Shown piece after piece: positions 1 to 12,603 of a stretch of 64,000 nucleotides of DNA (the stretch's first letter is position 1; every line of letters starts with the position of its first letter). The DNA is taken from positions 558,001 to 622,000 of the forward strand of contig JAIVFI010000003.1 of NCBI GenBank assembly GCA_025558095.1, in the 5' to 3' direction. The notes under the pieces are model-generated. The model ran no database searches. It saw only the letters and a list, made by a program, of their open reading frames with translations, and was not told the DNA's origin. A program made the position numbers and the translations under genes. The stretch comes from Hyaloraphidium curvatum (taxonomy: Eukaryota; Monoblepharomycota; Hyaloraphidiomycetes; Hyaloraphidiales; Hyaloraphidiaceae).

Positions 1-1457
1 GTCAAGCTCGGTATCCGGATGACGCACCTCGACCTGACCGCGCTGCGCGGCAAGCAGCAGGGGAGTCCTGCCGCGGTGGTCGCACGCGTTGAGAAGCTCC
101 TTGTCTTCCACGGCCAGAGTACGCAGCACAGAAACGGATCCCGTCAGCGCAGCGACATGGGCCAGCGTGTATCCCTCCTTGTCCGCCTTCATGAGGTCGG
201 GACGGCGCGTGAGGAGCAACTCCACCACCGGCAGGCGCTGCTGGTCAAGAGCCAGAAGCAGGGCAGTGGCGCTGAAGGAGTCGGTGGCGTCCAGCAGAGC
301 CGGCTGGACCGCAAGCAGGCACCCGCAAACTTCGACGTGTCCGCGGAGGGCCGCAACATGGAGCGCAGTCCGGCGCGTTTCATCGGTGTGCTCAGGCTTC
401 GCTCCCTTCTCGAGGAGGAAGTTGACGATGTGGAGGTGCCCGTTGCTGCACGCCTCGATGAGCGCCGTCCATCCACGACCGTCCGCCCAGTTCACGTGCT
501 CCGACTGCGGGTAGTGGTGGAGCAGCGACTTGACGCAGCTGCAAAGCCGCGTAAGTTGGTGCGCTGCACCATGGGCAATCGAACTCACTCCAGGTGACCG
601 TTGCGAGCCGCGAGCTGAAGAGCCGAAAACTTGGAGCGGTTGGTGGGGATGTACCTCGAGCCCGAGTCCAGGAGCAAGTCAACGACTAGCAAACGGCAGC
701 TTCAGTCTTTGTCCTAACCGAGGGTCGCTTTAAGGGCCCACCAGGGGTGCTCCCGAAGCATGATGCGTGCATGAGCGGAGTGAGTCCATCCTGGTCTTCC
801 ACGTCGACATTTGCTCCACGGTCGAGAAGCAGAGTAACGGCTGAAGCACAGGTCAGAAGATGCAATGGGGACGTCCGCGCGACTCACTCGAGAGCTTTCC
901 ACCGATGGCTGCCCAGATGAGGGCATTCTTCCCCTTCCCGTCTACGGTTTTCAGGTTGGCCTTGTTGTTGAGGAGCAGGCGGATCATGTCGTCGCGTCCT
1001 GGGAGAAACAGTGTCATTGGGTGTTGTTTCCATCCCTCTCCATCCGGCGCCCACCTTCTTGCGCGGCAAACATGAGTGCGGTGTGGTGGAGCTATAGATG
1101 GGTCCGTCAGTCCGACAGCTGGGAGTCCGACCGGGAAATCCGACCCACAGTGTCAATCTCGCAGTCGGCCGACATGCCCTTCTCAATGAGGTGGGCCAGC
1201 GCGTGCAGGTCGGCCCTCTGCGTGGCCGCGCACCATTGCTGCACTTCGGGCGATGCCTCCTCAAAGACGCCAATGGAAGCCGCATCGATCTTGTGGCGCT
1301 TGGCCGGCGGGTCGACTGCCGGGCGGGGTCCTGTCGGGGCCTGCACAACCGGCGACAGTGGGCTAGACGGCGCGCTGTCCTTGCCGCTGCCGGGAGCTCC
1401 GCCGAGCTTGGCGCCCTTGTGCATGCGCAGCGAGCCGAAGCCCAACGCGCTCTTCAT
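1..1457 (-). CDS. Ankyrin-repeat protein, 3' end cut by window edge
   Basis: The chosen ATG (MKSALGFGSLRMHKG) opens a roughly 80-residue polar leader. Ankyrin repeats follow, spread over several exons joined by short introns. Visible repeat cores include HHTALMFAAQEG, GKNALIWAAIGG, DGLTPLMHASCFGS, GWTALIEACSNGHLHIVNFLL and RGRTPLLLAAQRGQVEV. The first intron is 57 nt (1092-1148, GTGGGT...TATAG), and splicing it restores the repeat frame exactly. At least eight repeats are seen and the reading runs off the left edge, so the C-terminus is missing. Ankyrin arrays bind protein partners; no catalytic domain is visible, so the cellular role is unknown. It is divergent from the channel gene at 1718, with 260 bp between the two starts. 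Confidence 0.85.
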
Positions 1458-1717
1458 CGCGAGGACTGTTTGGGGGCTCTGTTTACGTTGGTGGGGAGCG
1501 GCGGCGTCAGGAGCTGCCGCGCGAGCGCGCGGGCAAGAACGCCCGGGACGCCACGTGCCTACACACGATGTCTTCGATCGTCGTGGGTTTGAGTGGCACA
1601 GGTCTCGCGATGGGGCGCAGGAGCAATGGGATTCGAGGTGCGAGTGCTGGGTGGCTGACGTGCGCCAAACGGGGTCCATGCGGTCCAGGACCTAGGCGAG
1701 ATTCCGCGGCAGTCGCA

Positions 1718-3280
1718 ATGCTGTCGCTCCTCAGAAACCCAGGATCCCTCTTCGGCATTGCTTGTGCCCTGTTTCTTCTCTTGGGATCCTCGGTCGTCTC
1801 CGCATCCTCGCGCCGTGTACCGCGAAATGGGAACCTCCGCTCCTACGGCAAAGACGGGGCGGTTCCGGCCTTCGCATCGCCGCGTCGGGTACCGCGAAAC
1901 GGCCAGGAAAGCAACCTCCGTTCACACGGCATCGATGAACCAGTGTCGATGTTCCGTCGGCAGAACGGAACGGCGATTCAATGCCAGCTCGAGCTGTTCA
2001 CGCAACTAATCGGCACCTTCTCCCTCGCCGATGGGACTGCAGTGTGGACGGGCTGGATCTCCATGCTCTGCAACGCCAACGTGACCGTGTGGGATTCGGT
2101 CGAGCTCCTGAACCTCGAAACGGAGTTCGGACCTCTCGTCACCAACAGACAAGCTGGCATAGTAGATCCGCCGGCCGCCCTGGGGCCGGGGTTCACCTTC
2201 TTCAGCACGGCAAAGATCCGTGTGCCGATTCTAGTCGACTCCGACTTGACGTATTACCCGTACGATCGCGTTTGGGTCCCGATCACGATGGAGGCGCTGG
2301 AGGAAACATCGGCGCTGCGCGTGTCGTTCCCCCAAGAGAACGCCATCATTGCCGATACTGACTTTGCGACCGACGACGAGTTCACTCTGTACTCAACGCG
2401 GGCCATCGTCGTCACGGAGACCATCGATTACCAGTTCCGGTATCTGGGAGGCCGCAATGCAACCTACGACCGCATCACCGTCGTCTACTCATTCTATCGG
2501 TCAGACTACGTCAATTGGATACAAGCAATGCTTCCTACGTTCCTGTCTTTCGTGCTGAGCATGGGTGCGCTCTTCCTGAGCGTCGTCGTCGATTTCGAAG
2601 CTCGGATGGGTATTTTGGGCGCAAGCGTCTTCGTCGTCGTGCTCAACATCAACGTGCTGAACGCTTTCTTGGGCTTCCCGAGTGTCATGACCACCGGTGA
2701 CCTGATCAATCTTGTGACAATGTCAATCATCGGGCTGGTCATCGTGGAAACCATCTGGGAAAGGTGGCTTCAGTTGCGCTTCGAAGAGCTGAAGGAGGCC
2801 GAAGAGAAACGCCTCGAGGAACTGGAAGAGGTCGAGAACCGGAAGCTGGACGCGCAAGAACTGGCAATGGCAATCTCGAAGACCATTGCCGAGCTGGACG
2901 ATGACGGAGATCAAGGCGGGCTGCGAAGGAGATCCGCGGACCCTGCGCAGAAAAGCGATGGAGTGGCCGCCGCAGGAGTGATGCTTGAGGTCCCCAAAAC
3001 CGAGGCGCCGCTGTCTGCACCGAGGCAAACGACAGGAACGCCTCTGGTTTCGCCTACGAATCGGACTGCCACGGCCACCCCTGCACGAAAGACGTCCAAG
3101 GGGTGCTGCAACCTCATCCCGAACATGGAGAACGTGCCACTCGATAAGTACGAACAGGCCCTGCTTCACCTCAGTCTGGCCACGTTCGTCTTTTTCATGG
3201 TGGCATATATTGCGATCAACATAGGGCTTTTGGTGGGATACCGACCTTCGCCCTGCTACGAGGACGAGATTTGTCGTTGA
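1718..3280 (+). CDS. Pentameric ligand-gated ion channel subunit, Cys-loop-less (GLIC-like)
   Basis: Single 520-codon exon. Residues 1-29 are a signal peptide (LFGIACALFLLLGSSVVSA), followed by a short tandem repeat (RRVPRNG at 32-38 and 56-62). The extracellular ligand-binding domain spans about 85-262. Its signature loop reads DLTYYPYDRVWVPI, matching the family FPFD region but lacking both disulfide cysteines, as in prokaryotic GLIC/ELIC. Helices: M1 about 267-289 with a conserved proline, M2 about 296-320 (pore), M3 about 327-346, M4 about 483-507. The M3-M4 loop is long (about 136 residues), charged and partly coiled-coil (EELKEAEEKRLEELEE). By family, five subunits form a plasma-membrane channel; the ligand and ion selectivity cannot be read. 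It has no introns, unlike its neighbours. An upstream in-frame ATG exists, but 1718 is the one that directly precedes the signal peptide. Confidence 0.85.
   Translation: MLSLLRNPGSLFGIACALFLLLGSSVVSASSRRVPRNGNLRSYGKDGAVPAFASPRRVPRNGQESNLRSHGIDEPVSMFRRQNGTAIQCQLELFTQLIGTFSLADGTAVWTGWISMLCNANVTVWDSVELLNLETEFGPLVTNRQAGIVDPPAALGPGFTFFSTAKIRVPILVDSDLTYYPYDRVWVPITMEALEETSALRVSFPQENAIIADTDFATDDEFTLYSTRAIVVTETIDYQFRYLGGRNATYDRITVVYSFYRSDYVNWIQAMLPTFLSFVLSMGALFLSVVVDFEARMGILGASVFVVVLNINVLNAFLGFPSVMTTGDLINLVTMSIIGLVIVETIWERWLQLRFEELKEAEEKRLEELEEVENRKLDAQELAMAISKTIAELDDDGDQGGLRRRSADPAQKSDGVAAAGVMLEVPKTEAPLSAPRQTTGTPLVSPTNRTATATPARKTSKGCCNLIPNMENVPLDKYEQALLHLSLATFVFFMVAYIAINIGLLVGYRPSPCYEDEICR
1808..1942 (+). 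repeat. Imperfect internal tandem repeat in channel N-terminus
   Basis: Two diverged copies of about 63-70 bp encode RRVPRNG-(N)LRS-G-D-V just after the signal peptide. At DNA level both contain a TACCGCGAAA core and an AACCTCCG(C/T)TC segment. The repeat lies outside the conserved ligand-binding fold. Confidence 0.75.
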
Positions 3281-3315
3281 AACCAGTGGCATCTGGGTTT
3301 AATTCACGCATGCAA

Positions 3316-5968
3316 CTAAGTCTTGAGCCCAGCCAGAGCCTCTGAGAGCCTGTCGTACATTGCGGTGCCCTCCCAATTGTTCTTGGCCCTGCCCAGCGTA
3401 GTCCGCAGCACCATGCGCGCCTGGTACGCCCAATCCTTCACCGCTGGTTCTTCTTTCCCGTCTGCGGTCACTGTCCGAGGGCCCAACGTGCGCAAGGCAT
3501 TCGCATAATCGAGCACGGCGTTTGCCAGCTCGGAGAAGCCTTCCTCCGAGCTCTCGGCGGCAGCTCCGGCGGCCAGCGTCCGATACGCCTTTTGGTAGCA
3601 CTCGATGGCCTGGCGAGGTGCATCTTGCGCTGCCCGAAACTTGCCAAACGCCGTCCAGACCGCAGCCACGCCGGCGACCTTGTCCGTGATCGACTCGAAC
3701 GCTTCCGCCATCCTCTTTGCGAGGAAAGCCGAGTCATCCGTCTTCCCATCCAGCTGCTGGATGACCTTGTCCGTCAAGATCCCGAGGACTTCCTTGTCGA
3801 CGCTTTCGCCCCCGTCCTTCTGCCATCGGAGCTCAACGATCCGTTCCAAAGCCTTCACGGCCTCCTTGAGCTGGTTCAGATCGGTGGCGACGTATAAATA
3901 GTTCTGCCAGATCTTCCAGTTCTCGTAGTCCTGCTTCAGCGCCTGCTGCAGAGCGACGTAGGCATCCTGTGCCTTCCTCTGGCGGATGTGGACAGCGGCA
4001 AGGTTCGTCCACGCTTCCGCATTCTCGTGGTTCAGCGACACGACACGCGTGAAGGCCATAGAGGCGGTGTCAAAGTCCTCCACTTGCAGTGCCGCGCAAC
4101 CCAGGATGAACCAGGAGTTCTCAAAGAGCGGGTTGATGGCCAGCGCTTTGCTGTAGCAATCCATGCTCTGCCGCCACTCGTTCCGTTTGAACCAGTAGCG
4201 GCCCAGGGACCGCATGGCCCGGGAAAAGCGCCGGTTCGCGGCCTCCGAGATCTCCCAGGCATGTTCCCAGTGCCTCGGGTCTCCCGTGACGTCGCCCAGA
4301 AGGCACCACAGCTTCGGGCTGTTTGGCGAGACCTCGAGCCGCTTCCGTATCAGCTCCTCGGCCTTCTTCGCCTTCTCCAGCATTTGGTAGCACTCGATTG
4401 CATCTTCCCACAGATGCAGGCGCTCGAAGATTTCCAGCGCCGAAACCGCCATGCCCAGGCCCATCCACCTTTCCCCAACTTCCCTCTCGAGCTGCCAGAT
4501 CGGGGGCATGTCAACGGACCAGATCAATGCCAGGCGCTCCGCAGCGGTAGCCGGGGCGGCGGTGGTTCCTGACGAAGCAAGGGTATAGTACTGGTCGACG
4601 AGCGCTTGGAGCTGCAGTATGGAACGCTCGACCGTGCGCGACTTTGTGGATTCGAGCCGCGATCGCAAGATCAACGCCATGGTGTAGATCGAAAAGTTCC
4701 TGTTGGGATCGTCCAGGATCCGACTGACGTAGGCCAGCATTTCCTCCTGCGTCAAACCATGCGCCGGGTTTGTGTTGCGCACGTTCAAGCTGGGCCCAAG
4801 AATCAGGTTTCGACCGCCTCCCTTGAAGGTGCGGAAACTCACCAGTGAGCAAGCAAGATTCCTTGATCGACAGTTCGCAGCGGCTTGGTCTTGGAGCCGT
4901 CGGCGAACTTGATGGACTCGAGCAACAAGTCGTCGTTCAACATAAGGCTGCTTGGGGCCCCATTGCCGTTGGCTGCGCCGGTTACCGCGTCGGAAGCCAC
5001 ACGACTCTCCGCTACGACGATCAGCTGCGCCTTGTCTTGTTGCTGAAATCGTGTCCGCTTTCCCAGGGCTCCGCTCAACAGCCAATGGAGCCCGGACGCC
5101 TGCTGAGCTTTCTCGAGCATGGCCTGCGCAGAAGCTGACATAAGCAGAGCCCTAACGGAAGTCGCCAAGTCATCGCACCTTGGCGCGCTGGTCCTGCTTG
5201 TGGTAATGGTAAACCAGGCCGTACTCGAGAAAGAAGAAAGCGCGGAGATCCGATTCGTCTGAAAGGCCTTCCAAAGCCGCTTCCATTTCCTCCATCGACT
5301 CCAGCGTCTCCTCAAACAGAGTAGCAGCAGGGTTGTCCAGGATTCGTTGCTGGACGAACAGGGCCCGAGCCCTCCACCACGCCAAGGAGCGCGGGGCGCC
5401 TAGCGACTGGTCCGCAAACGCTTTCTTCAGTCCCGAAAAGATGCCAAGAGCCAGAACGAGAAGCGTGAGGCCCCTTGTGAGGCCGTAAGCTTCTTCATTG
5501 TCGGCGGAAAGAGCTTCCAAGAGCAGCTTCGCGGGCAAGCCGGACGCCAACTCGGTCCCGTAAGCGACGCTCCCAAAGATCACATCATCGCTCCATTGAG
5601 TCGGGGAAGGCCCGGTCCAGTTGTGCTGCACAAACAGCTTCAACGCGGCGATCCCGACGCAAAGGAACGACAACGCTTTGTCCGGCGACGCAGCGGAGCC
5701 GGCTAGGGCTTCCGATACGGTGCTTGCCAGCAATGCTACGGGATCTAGGGTACTGTGTTATGATAGATTAAAGCAAGGAACGGAACCGCCCACCTCTGGA
5801 CTCGGCGGACGAGATCCGGGGCAAGAGGTTGCCGAAGAGACTTTCGGCGTCGCTCCCACGCAAAACCTCCGAGTACTGGCCTTTCAGGACATCTCTGACA
5901 GGCAAAGGAATGCTCTCTAAATTCTCTTCTGGCTTCGGTACGGCCCCGAGGAGGAGTAGAGCTTCCAT
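3316..5968 (-). CDS. TTC27: TTC27/Emw1 tetratricopeptide-repeat protein
   Basis: Four exons. The N-terminus (MEALLLLGAVPKPEEN) is followed by the family signature LKLFVQHNWTGP. The TPR-rich C-terminal half carries motifs such as WFILGCAALQVEDFDTASMAF and AWTNLAAVHIRQRKAQDAYVAL. Introns remove 44-70 nt. In the third, splicing 53 nt (GTGAGT...GGCCCAG) joins LLAHC to LNVRNTNPAHGLTQEEM in frame. Overall length (about 800 residues) and order of conserved blocks match TTC27 and yeast Emw1. Emw1 has been tied to cell-wall integrity and the mammalian protein to ribosome or chaperone-related functions; the biochemical role is unsettled. The start is divergent from LCMT1, only 67 bp away. Confidence 0.92.
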
Positions 5969-6035
5969 GTCGGTTGTTGTCGATTGTTGTCGATCCTCTC
6001 CGATCGGACGGTTGACCCAGTTCGCCGCCCGCGGA
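5969..6035. promoter_or_regulatory. 67-bp shared upstream region of TTC27 and LCMT1
   Basis: The two inferred ATGs face away from each other with 67 bp between them, so both promoters must lie here or inside the neighbouring coding sequence. No TATA-like element stands out. This is inference from the gene layout. Confidence 0.4.
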
Positions 6036-7269
6036 ATGTCCGACGACGCGGTGCGCAGCACGAACGACGATGCGCTCGCTGCCAAATGGTGCGTCCAGGT
6101 TGCCTTTTCATGCGGGGTTCAGACGGCCCTTGCTCAATTCTGCACTGCGACAAGCTCCGCGGTGGACTGCGGCTACTTCCACGACCCGTTCGTCGGCCTG
6201 TTTCTCCGTCGAAAGCAAAGAAGGGCCCCGATCATCAACAGAGGTGGATTGCTGTGGCTTGGCCGGCGACGTGGAATGGCTTCGACCCTAGAACGCAGGA
6301 TCGTATATTCGGTTCGCTGCTGTCAGCGCCCTGATCGAGCAGTTTCTCGAACGGACGAAGGGTGCCCACCGACGGCAAATCCTTTCCATCGGAGCGGGTT
6401 CCGACACCCGGTACTGGCTCCTGAAGTCTCGGGGGCTGGGATCGAATCTGTCATACTATGAAGTGGACTTTCCCGAGATTACCACCCAGAAGCTCGGGGT
6501 GGTACGCCGACACGCCGCTCTCAATGAGAGCATCGAGGGCCCCGAATACCGTAGGACCTTGTGGCCTCTGTTACCTGTCACCTTGAGCCTTACGTACTGT
6601 CCCCGGATGTCGGCAGTCAAAGGCGGCACCGGCCTCAAATCCGCGGATTACGTTCTGTGCGGAGCAGATCTGCGCTCATTTGACACTAAAGTGCTGCCTA
6701 TGCTATCCCAGCAGGGGTTCTCCGCCCACGAGCCGACGCTCGTCTTGGCGGAATGCGTCCTGGTGTACCTTGAACCCTCGGTGTCGACGATCATCGTGCG
6801 ATCCTTGGCAAATATGCTGTCTGAAGCCGTCATGGTCTGCTACGATCCGATACTACCTCACGACGCTTTTGGAAAGATGATGGTGTCGAATCTGAAGGCG
6901 AGGGGCCTCGAGCTGCCGGGCTTCGAAGGCTTCGGAGGCACTGAGGCTCACAAGCGACGATTTCTGGACAATGGATGGACGTATGCCACAGCGATGGACA
7001 TGGAGCAGGTGTACTACCGATGGGTTGCAGAAGACGAGAAGTCAAGGTGCGGGTGCATTGTGCCTCTCCTTCTTCTTCGCAGCTCACGCGGCCTCCCCAG
7101 GATTTCGCGGCTGGAAAAGATGGACGAAGTCGAGGAGTGGCTCTTGCTATCCAAGCACTATGCCCTCTCATGGGGGACGGTCGCGAAAGATGGAAGCAAC
7201 AGACTCGACGTGTTCGCGGCGGAGATGGGGAACATCGTACCATCCCAATTGACGGCAACGACTCCTTAG
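6036..7269 (+). CDS. LCMT1: Leucine carboxyl methyltransferase (PP2A methyltransferase)
   Basis: By family it uses S-adenosylmethionine to methylate the C-terminal leucine of the PP2A catalytic subunit, which controls holoenzyme assembly. The start MSDDAVRSTNDDALAAK is spliced to SAVDCGYFHDPFVGLF and then to the RRAPIINRG motif. SAM-binding residues appear as LSIGAGSDTRYW, followed by YYEVDFPEITTQKL, LCGADLRSF and LVLAECVLVYLEP, all in family order. The last intron (54 nt, GTGCGG...CCCCAG) joins AEDEKSR to ISRLEKMDEVEEW. Length is about 350 residues, normal for LCMT1/Ppm1. The stop lies 28 bp from the convergent FCF2 stop. Confidence 0.9.
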
Positions 7270-7297
7270 ATGCTCTCAAAATCCACCACGATCCCCA

Positions 7298-8122
7298 TCA
7301 GCGCCGCTTCTTGGCCTTGCCCCGTCCCCGGATGGGCAGTTTGCCGCGTTTGGCGCGCTCAGCCTGCAGCGCTTCAAACCGCTGCTTGTATTTCTTCCGC
7401 GCCTCCACGTCGGCCAGCAGTTCGTCCACGAGCGTCTTGTCGCGGTCCCGCTTGGGCACCCGGGCCGAGTAGTACTCCCCGGCACCCTCGATTAGCGTCC
7501 CGACCTGGAAGAACTTGGGCGCCTCGCCGCCCTTCTTCCCCGGTCGTTTGTAGTGACGCTTCGGGTCGATTACGTGCCGCATGTTGAGGATTTGCAGGTG
7601 CTGCTTTATCTCGGGCGTCATCTCCTGCGCGGGGAGGTCAAACCACTTTGGTCCCGAGGTGGCCTGCTTGCCTTAATTAGTTTCCAGCAAGTCCTGTCGA
7701 GAACGGCCTCCTACCGGTGCCTGGGCTCCTTTCTTTCCTCCTTTGCCCGTCGACTCTTCCCTGGGAGCTTTTGCCTGCCGCAGTGCGTCCGCTCTGACCG
7801 CGGCGGAAGGAGGCTCCAGACCGCCCGTCACTGGGCCTTCCCGTCGCTTCATCTTCTTCTTTCCGGATTCAGACTCGGTCTCGTTTTCTTCATTCTTCCT
7901 TAGAAGCGTCGTTATTGGTGCGGCGGAAGGTGGCCTGCGGTCGGCACCGAAGTAGTTCCGTGAGCCCAGGCAGCCCAGAAAGCAAACAAGCACCGACTCG
8001 CTGCTGCTTGCTGTAGTTCTTTTGCGCTTCAGAGACTGCGTCGCGGCCTCCAGGAGGCTGTCTAGCAGCTCGTCGTCCGACATCGCAATCGCAATGTTTG
8101 GGATTGTTGACGCCGACGACAT
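7298..8122 (-). CDS. FCF2: Fcf2-type pre-rRNA processing protein
   Basis: The C-terminal exon carries the Fcf2/DNTTIP2 domain: KWFDLPAQEMTPEIK, MRHVIDPKRHYKR, FQVGTLIEGAGEYYSAR and LVDELLADVEARKKY, ending in a basic KAKKRR tail. The 5' part is acidic and lysine-rich (SDDELLDSLLEAATQSLKRKR, then ETESESGKKKMKRR). A 51-nt intron with a CTAAT branch-like site (GTAGGAGG...GCAAGCAG) joins them in phase. By family it acts in the nucleolus in early 18S rRNA processing (SSU processome). The start could instead be the internal ATG at 8083 (MSDDELL). A GTGCTTG...CGCAG segment in the 5' exon looks intron-like, but removing it breaks the frame, so it was kept as coding. Confidence 0.87.
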
Positions 8123-8161
8123 GATCGAGTGATCAGGCGGCGGTTCCCACCACGTCACCCA

Positions 8162-9187
8162 ATGGCCTCCACCGACACCGGCCATACCGAGCTTCCGTCC
8201 GCCTCGCAGGGCTCGCAGCTCGCGGCAGGATTGGCCGTGGACCGGGCCGAAGAAGCAGCGGCCGACCGGCTCGCTCGAGTCCTCGGAGATCAAGAGCCCG
8301 CCGTTCCGCCTCAGGGGGAACACAAGGGCGGTCGCATATCCCTTCCGCCGCCGGCGACGGCTTCGACAACCGCCGTCGGTGGTGTTTACGACAAGAACGA
8401 GGAGACAGCAGCCCGCCACATGGAACAGGCGCTGTCCATTGCGCAGGGACCGCCTGCGACTCCGGAGAGACCTCCCCCGCGTGATCGGGACCTTGGAACG
8501 AAGAGTTTGTGACGTGCTGACACCTTCTCGTCCATCTGCTCATTCTGCCGACCAGGTAACACTCTGTCCGCGGAGGCGACTATTGCGCCCCACCGCAACA
8601 CGGTCTCTGATGCCTTTAAGGACGTGGAGTCGCGTCTGTCCAAGATCCCGTGGATGAACGTGAGAGGAATGCATAGCTCCTCAGACTGAGCATTACACAC
8701 CATGTTCTCAGACACTGGAGACACGCACTGGAATGGCCAAGAGCTTGATCGCCACGATCCTCTCCTCCCTTCTCCTGTTCACCCTCTTCACCGGGATGTG
8801 AGTACCGATCGGCGGTCGACGCTGCACATTAAAGCCTAAGACGTCCCTGCATTAAGCGCCATCCGACCGCTCACGGTCGCCTTTGCGCTCGCGTACCCCA
8901 CCTACCGTGTGATCGATCTCGCGCAGCGCCATCAGCTGGAGCGCGAGTGGCCGCAGTGGCTCACGTAAGAGGGCCGGCTCTTGTCGCTGCGACGAGAACT
9001 AACGACGAGGCCTAGGTACTTTGCCATCGTCGCTCTCATCAACGCGGCCGATTCATTTGCACGCCCTCTGCTGCTTTTCGTCCTGCCCTCGTTCGATCTC
9101 ATCCGCTTGGTTGTCATTGGCTGGATGGGCGCACTCCCCGGAAATAACGGAGCTGCGACTCTTTTCAACAACATCCAAGAGCGGTAG
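8162..9187 (+). CDS. YOP1: Yop1/REEP5-type ER-shaping membrane protein
   Basis: TB2/DP1/HVA22 family reticulon-like protein; by family it bends ER tubules with hairpin membrane segments. Conserved parts in order: WMNTLETRTGMAKSLIATIL, the hydrophobic LLLFTLFTGM, AYPTYRVIDLAQ, QWLTYFAIVALINAADSFA, LLFVLPSFDLIRL and GNNGAATLFNNIQER at the stop. Introns are 50-62 nt; one has an AACTAAC branch-like site (CAC|GTAAGAG...GCCTAG). The N-terminal exon is longer than in yeast Yop1 and low-complexity, and its junction (donor GTTTGTGACG) is the least certain part. It starts only 39 bp from the divergent FCF2 start. Confidence 0.85.
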
Positions 9188-9263
9188 CAATCCTGAGCGA
9201 GGCTCAAGAATGAGCGACAAAGAGGGTCTTGAGATGAACAGCATGTACATTCCAAACTTGTCT

Positions 9264-11345
<2,082 letters not shown>

Positions 11346-11486
11346 GGGGTTGCGCAGTTTCAGCTGCTTTTAGAGAGATTTCCGGGACGTTGTCAGTCTC
11401 CTGCTCCACTCGGCAACCTCACAGCAAACTCGATTTGGGGTCCTGGTCATTTGCGGCCACGAGGTCGTGCTTCTACTTTAAGCATT

Positions 11487-11690
11487 CGCCCGGCTAATGG
11501 CCGTGCAGACCGACGAGTCGGCCGAAGCTCTTCTGAAGCCTGTTGAAGCTGCTACTCCTACACCCGTACCTGCCCCCGCCCCCGTCGCCGGAGCAATGAC
11601 CAACAATGCCGCGCCGGCGACGGTTCCTGGCGGATTCTTGCAATCCGTGACCGATAGCACCTCCACGGCGGTCAGCGGCATGCTATCCTT
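11487..11690 (+). repeat. Duplicated PRA1 5' segment, copy A
   Basis: From the shared CGGCTAATGGCCGTGCAGAC onward, this stretch matches the 5' end of the PRA1 gene at 17926 with many substitutions and small indels. Both encode MAVQT..(P/S)AE.LLKP.EAA, a Pro/Ala linker, then MTN.AA.AT.PGGFLQSV. Similarity ends near residue 50, before the PRA1 membrane domain. Confidence 0.8.
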
Positions 11691-12012
11691 CCCATCTGCG
11701 CCGGCCCCGATGCGCGCCGCTTCGCCAAGGGGCCGGGCTGGGGAGCGCTCGCCGCGCTGCTGAGCGGCTTCGGCATGACCGTGGCCTTTGTCGAGACCTG
11801 GAGGCAGGGCATGGCGAACCTGGCCAGCATCGGACAGATACCGGGGATCGTGCTGGACGGCCAGCAGTTCCAGTACGCCGGCGGGCTCGGGGCAGCCATC
11901 GCTGCTATCCCGACCTCGGCGTTCGGCGTGCAGCTGGAGCTCTGGCGCGGGTTTCAGGTGCCGGGGAAGAAGAGGCGGGGAACGAGGACGGGCTCTACGA
12001 CTGGATGGACTA
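11497..12012 (+). CDS. Unresolved gene with PRA1-like N-terminus
   Basis: The first about 50 codons duplicate the PRA1 N-terminus at 17932. Downstream sequence bears no likeness to PRA1: one frame reads RFAKGPGWGALAALLSGFGM, then GLGAAIAAIPTSAFGVQLEL, which is Gly/Ala-rich and membrane-like. After a likely TTTCAG acceptor near 11957, another frame gives an acidic tail, EEEAGNEDGLYDWMD, with a stop at 12012. Introns must link these frames, but I could not place them with confidence. It may be a chimeric gene made from the duplicated PRA1 exon or a decaying duplicate. Span and product are tentative. Confidence 0.4.
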
Positions 12013-12603
12013 GCGAGCCGGCGGCATGGTGCGCGGTTCTCGATGTTGTCAGAGACAATTGGTTGGTCGATTGTGCTACATACTGCATCTCTCCCTGATT
12101 CTTTGTTTTACAGCGGTCTCCCGTAGTCGTCCTTCTCTTTCTCTGTTCCTGTCCCTCCTCTCTTCCCCATCTCGGTGCTCACACCAGCGCTGGCGCTGCT
12201 GGCGCTCTTTCTCGCCAACAGCGGCCGCATGCGGCGCGTGTAACCCCCCAATCCCCTGGCTCCTCTCCCTTGCAGCTTCCCCGACCGACCGCATCGCCGC
12301 CACGGGTTCCCTCCCGTCTTCCTCTCTGGCCTGGGCCAAGGTGCCCTAGGCCACCGACATGATCGAGGCGAGGCATCCTCAGCGGTACGTTCCCGAGCTG
12401 CGCGGCGTACTCGGGGCGCGGTTCGGCGCGGGAGGGATCTGGGCCAGCCTCGAGTCGTTGGACGAGAGCTGGCCGCCGGTCGAGGAGCGGAAAGCTGTGG
12501 TCGGCAGGGTGGGTGAGGTGGCGGTCTGGAATGCGACGCGGGTGGGCTTTCTGTTTGCTCTAATCTCTCTATACGGTCTGTCTCTCTGCGGTTCTCCATT
12601 CTT
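12013..12603. other. Region without a confident gene
   Basis: Contains a pyrimidine-rich stretch (12120-12180), a short hydrophobic reading (LTPALALLALFLANSGRMRRV, stop near 12242) and an isolated plus-strand ATG at 12360 (MIEARHPQRYVPELRGVLG) that opens about 60 plausible codons. The last reaches a GTGGGC donor-like site, with no downstream exon that makes sense. These could be exons of one gene or noise. Confidence 0.35.

Noticed and set aside
4815-4850. 21-nt intron in TTC27 (GTGAGTTTCCGCACCTTCAAG)
   Set aside because: A 53-nt alternative ending GGCCCAG gives the same frame, better family agreement (LNVRNTNPAHG) and a normal length.
12360-12600. Small plus-strand gene MIEARHPQRY...
   Set aside because: Plausible codons but no stop or downstream exon that keeps sense; kept only as a note in the unresolved region.
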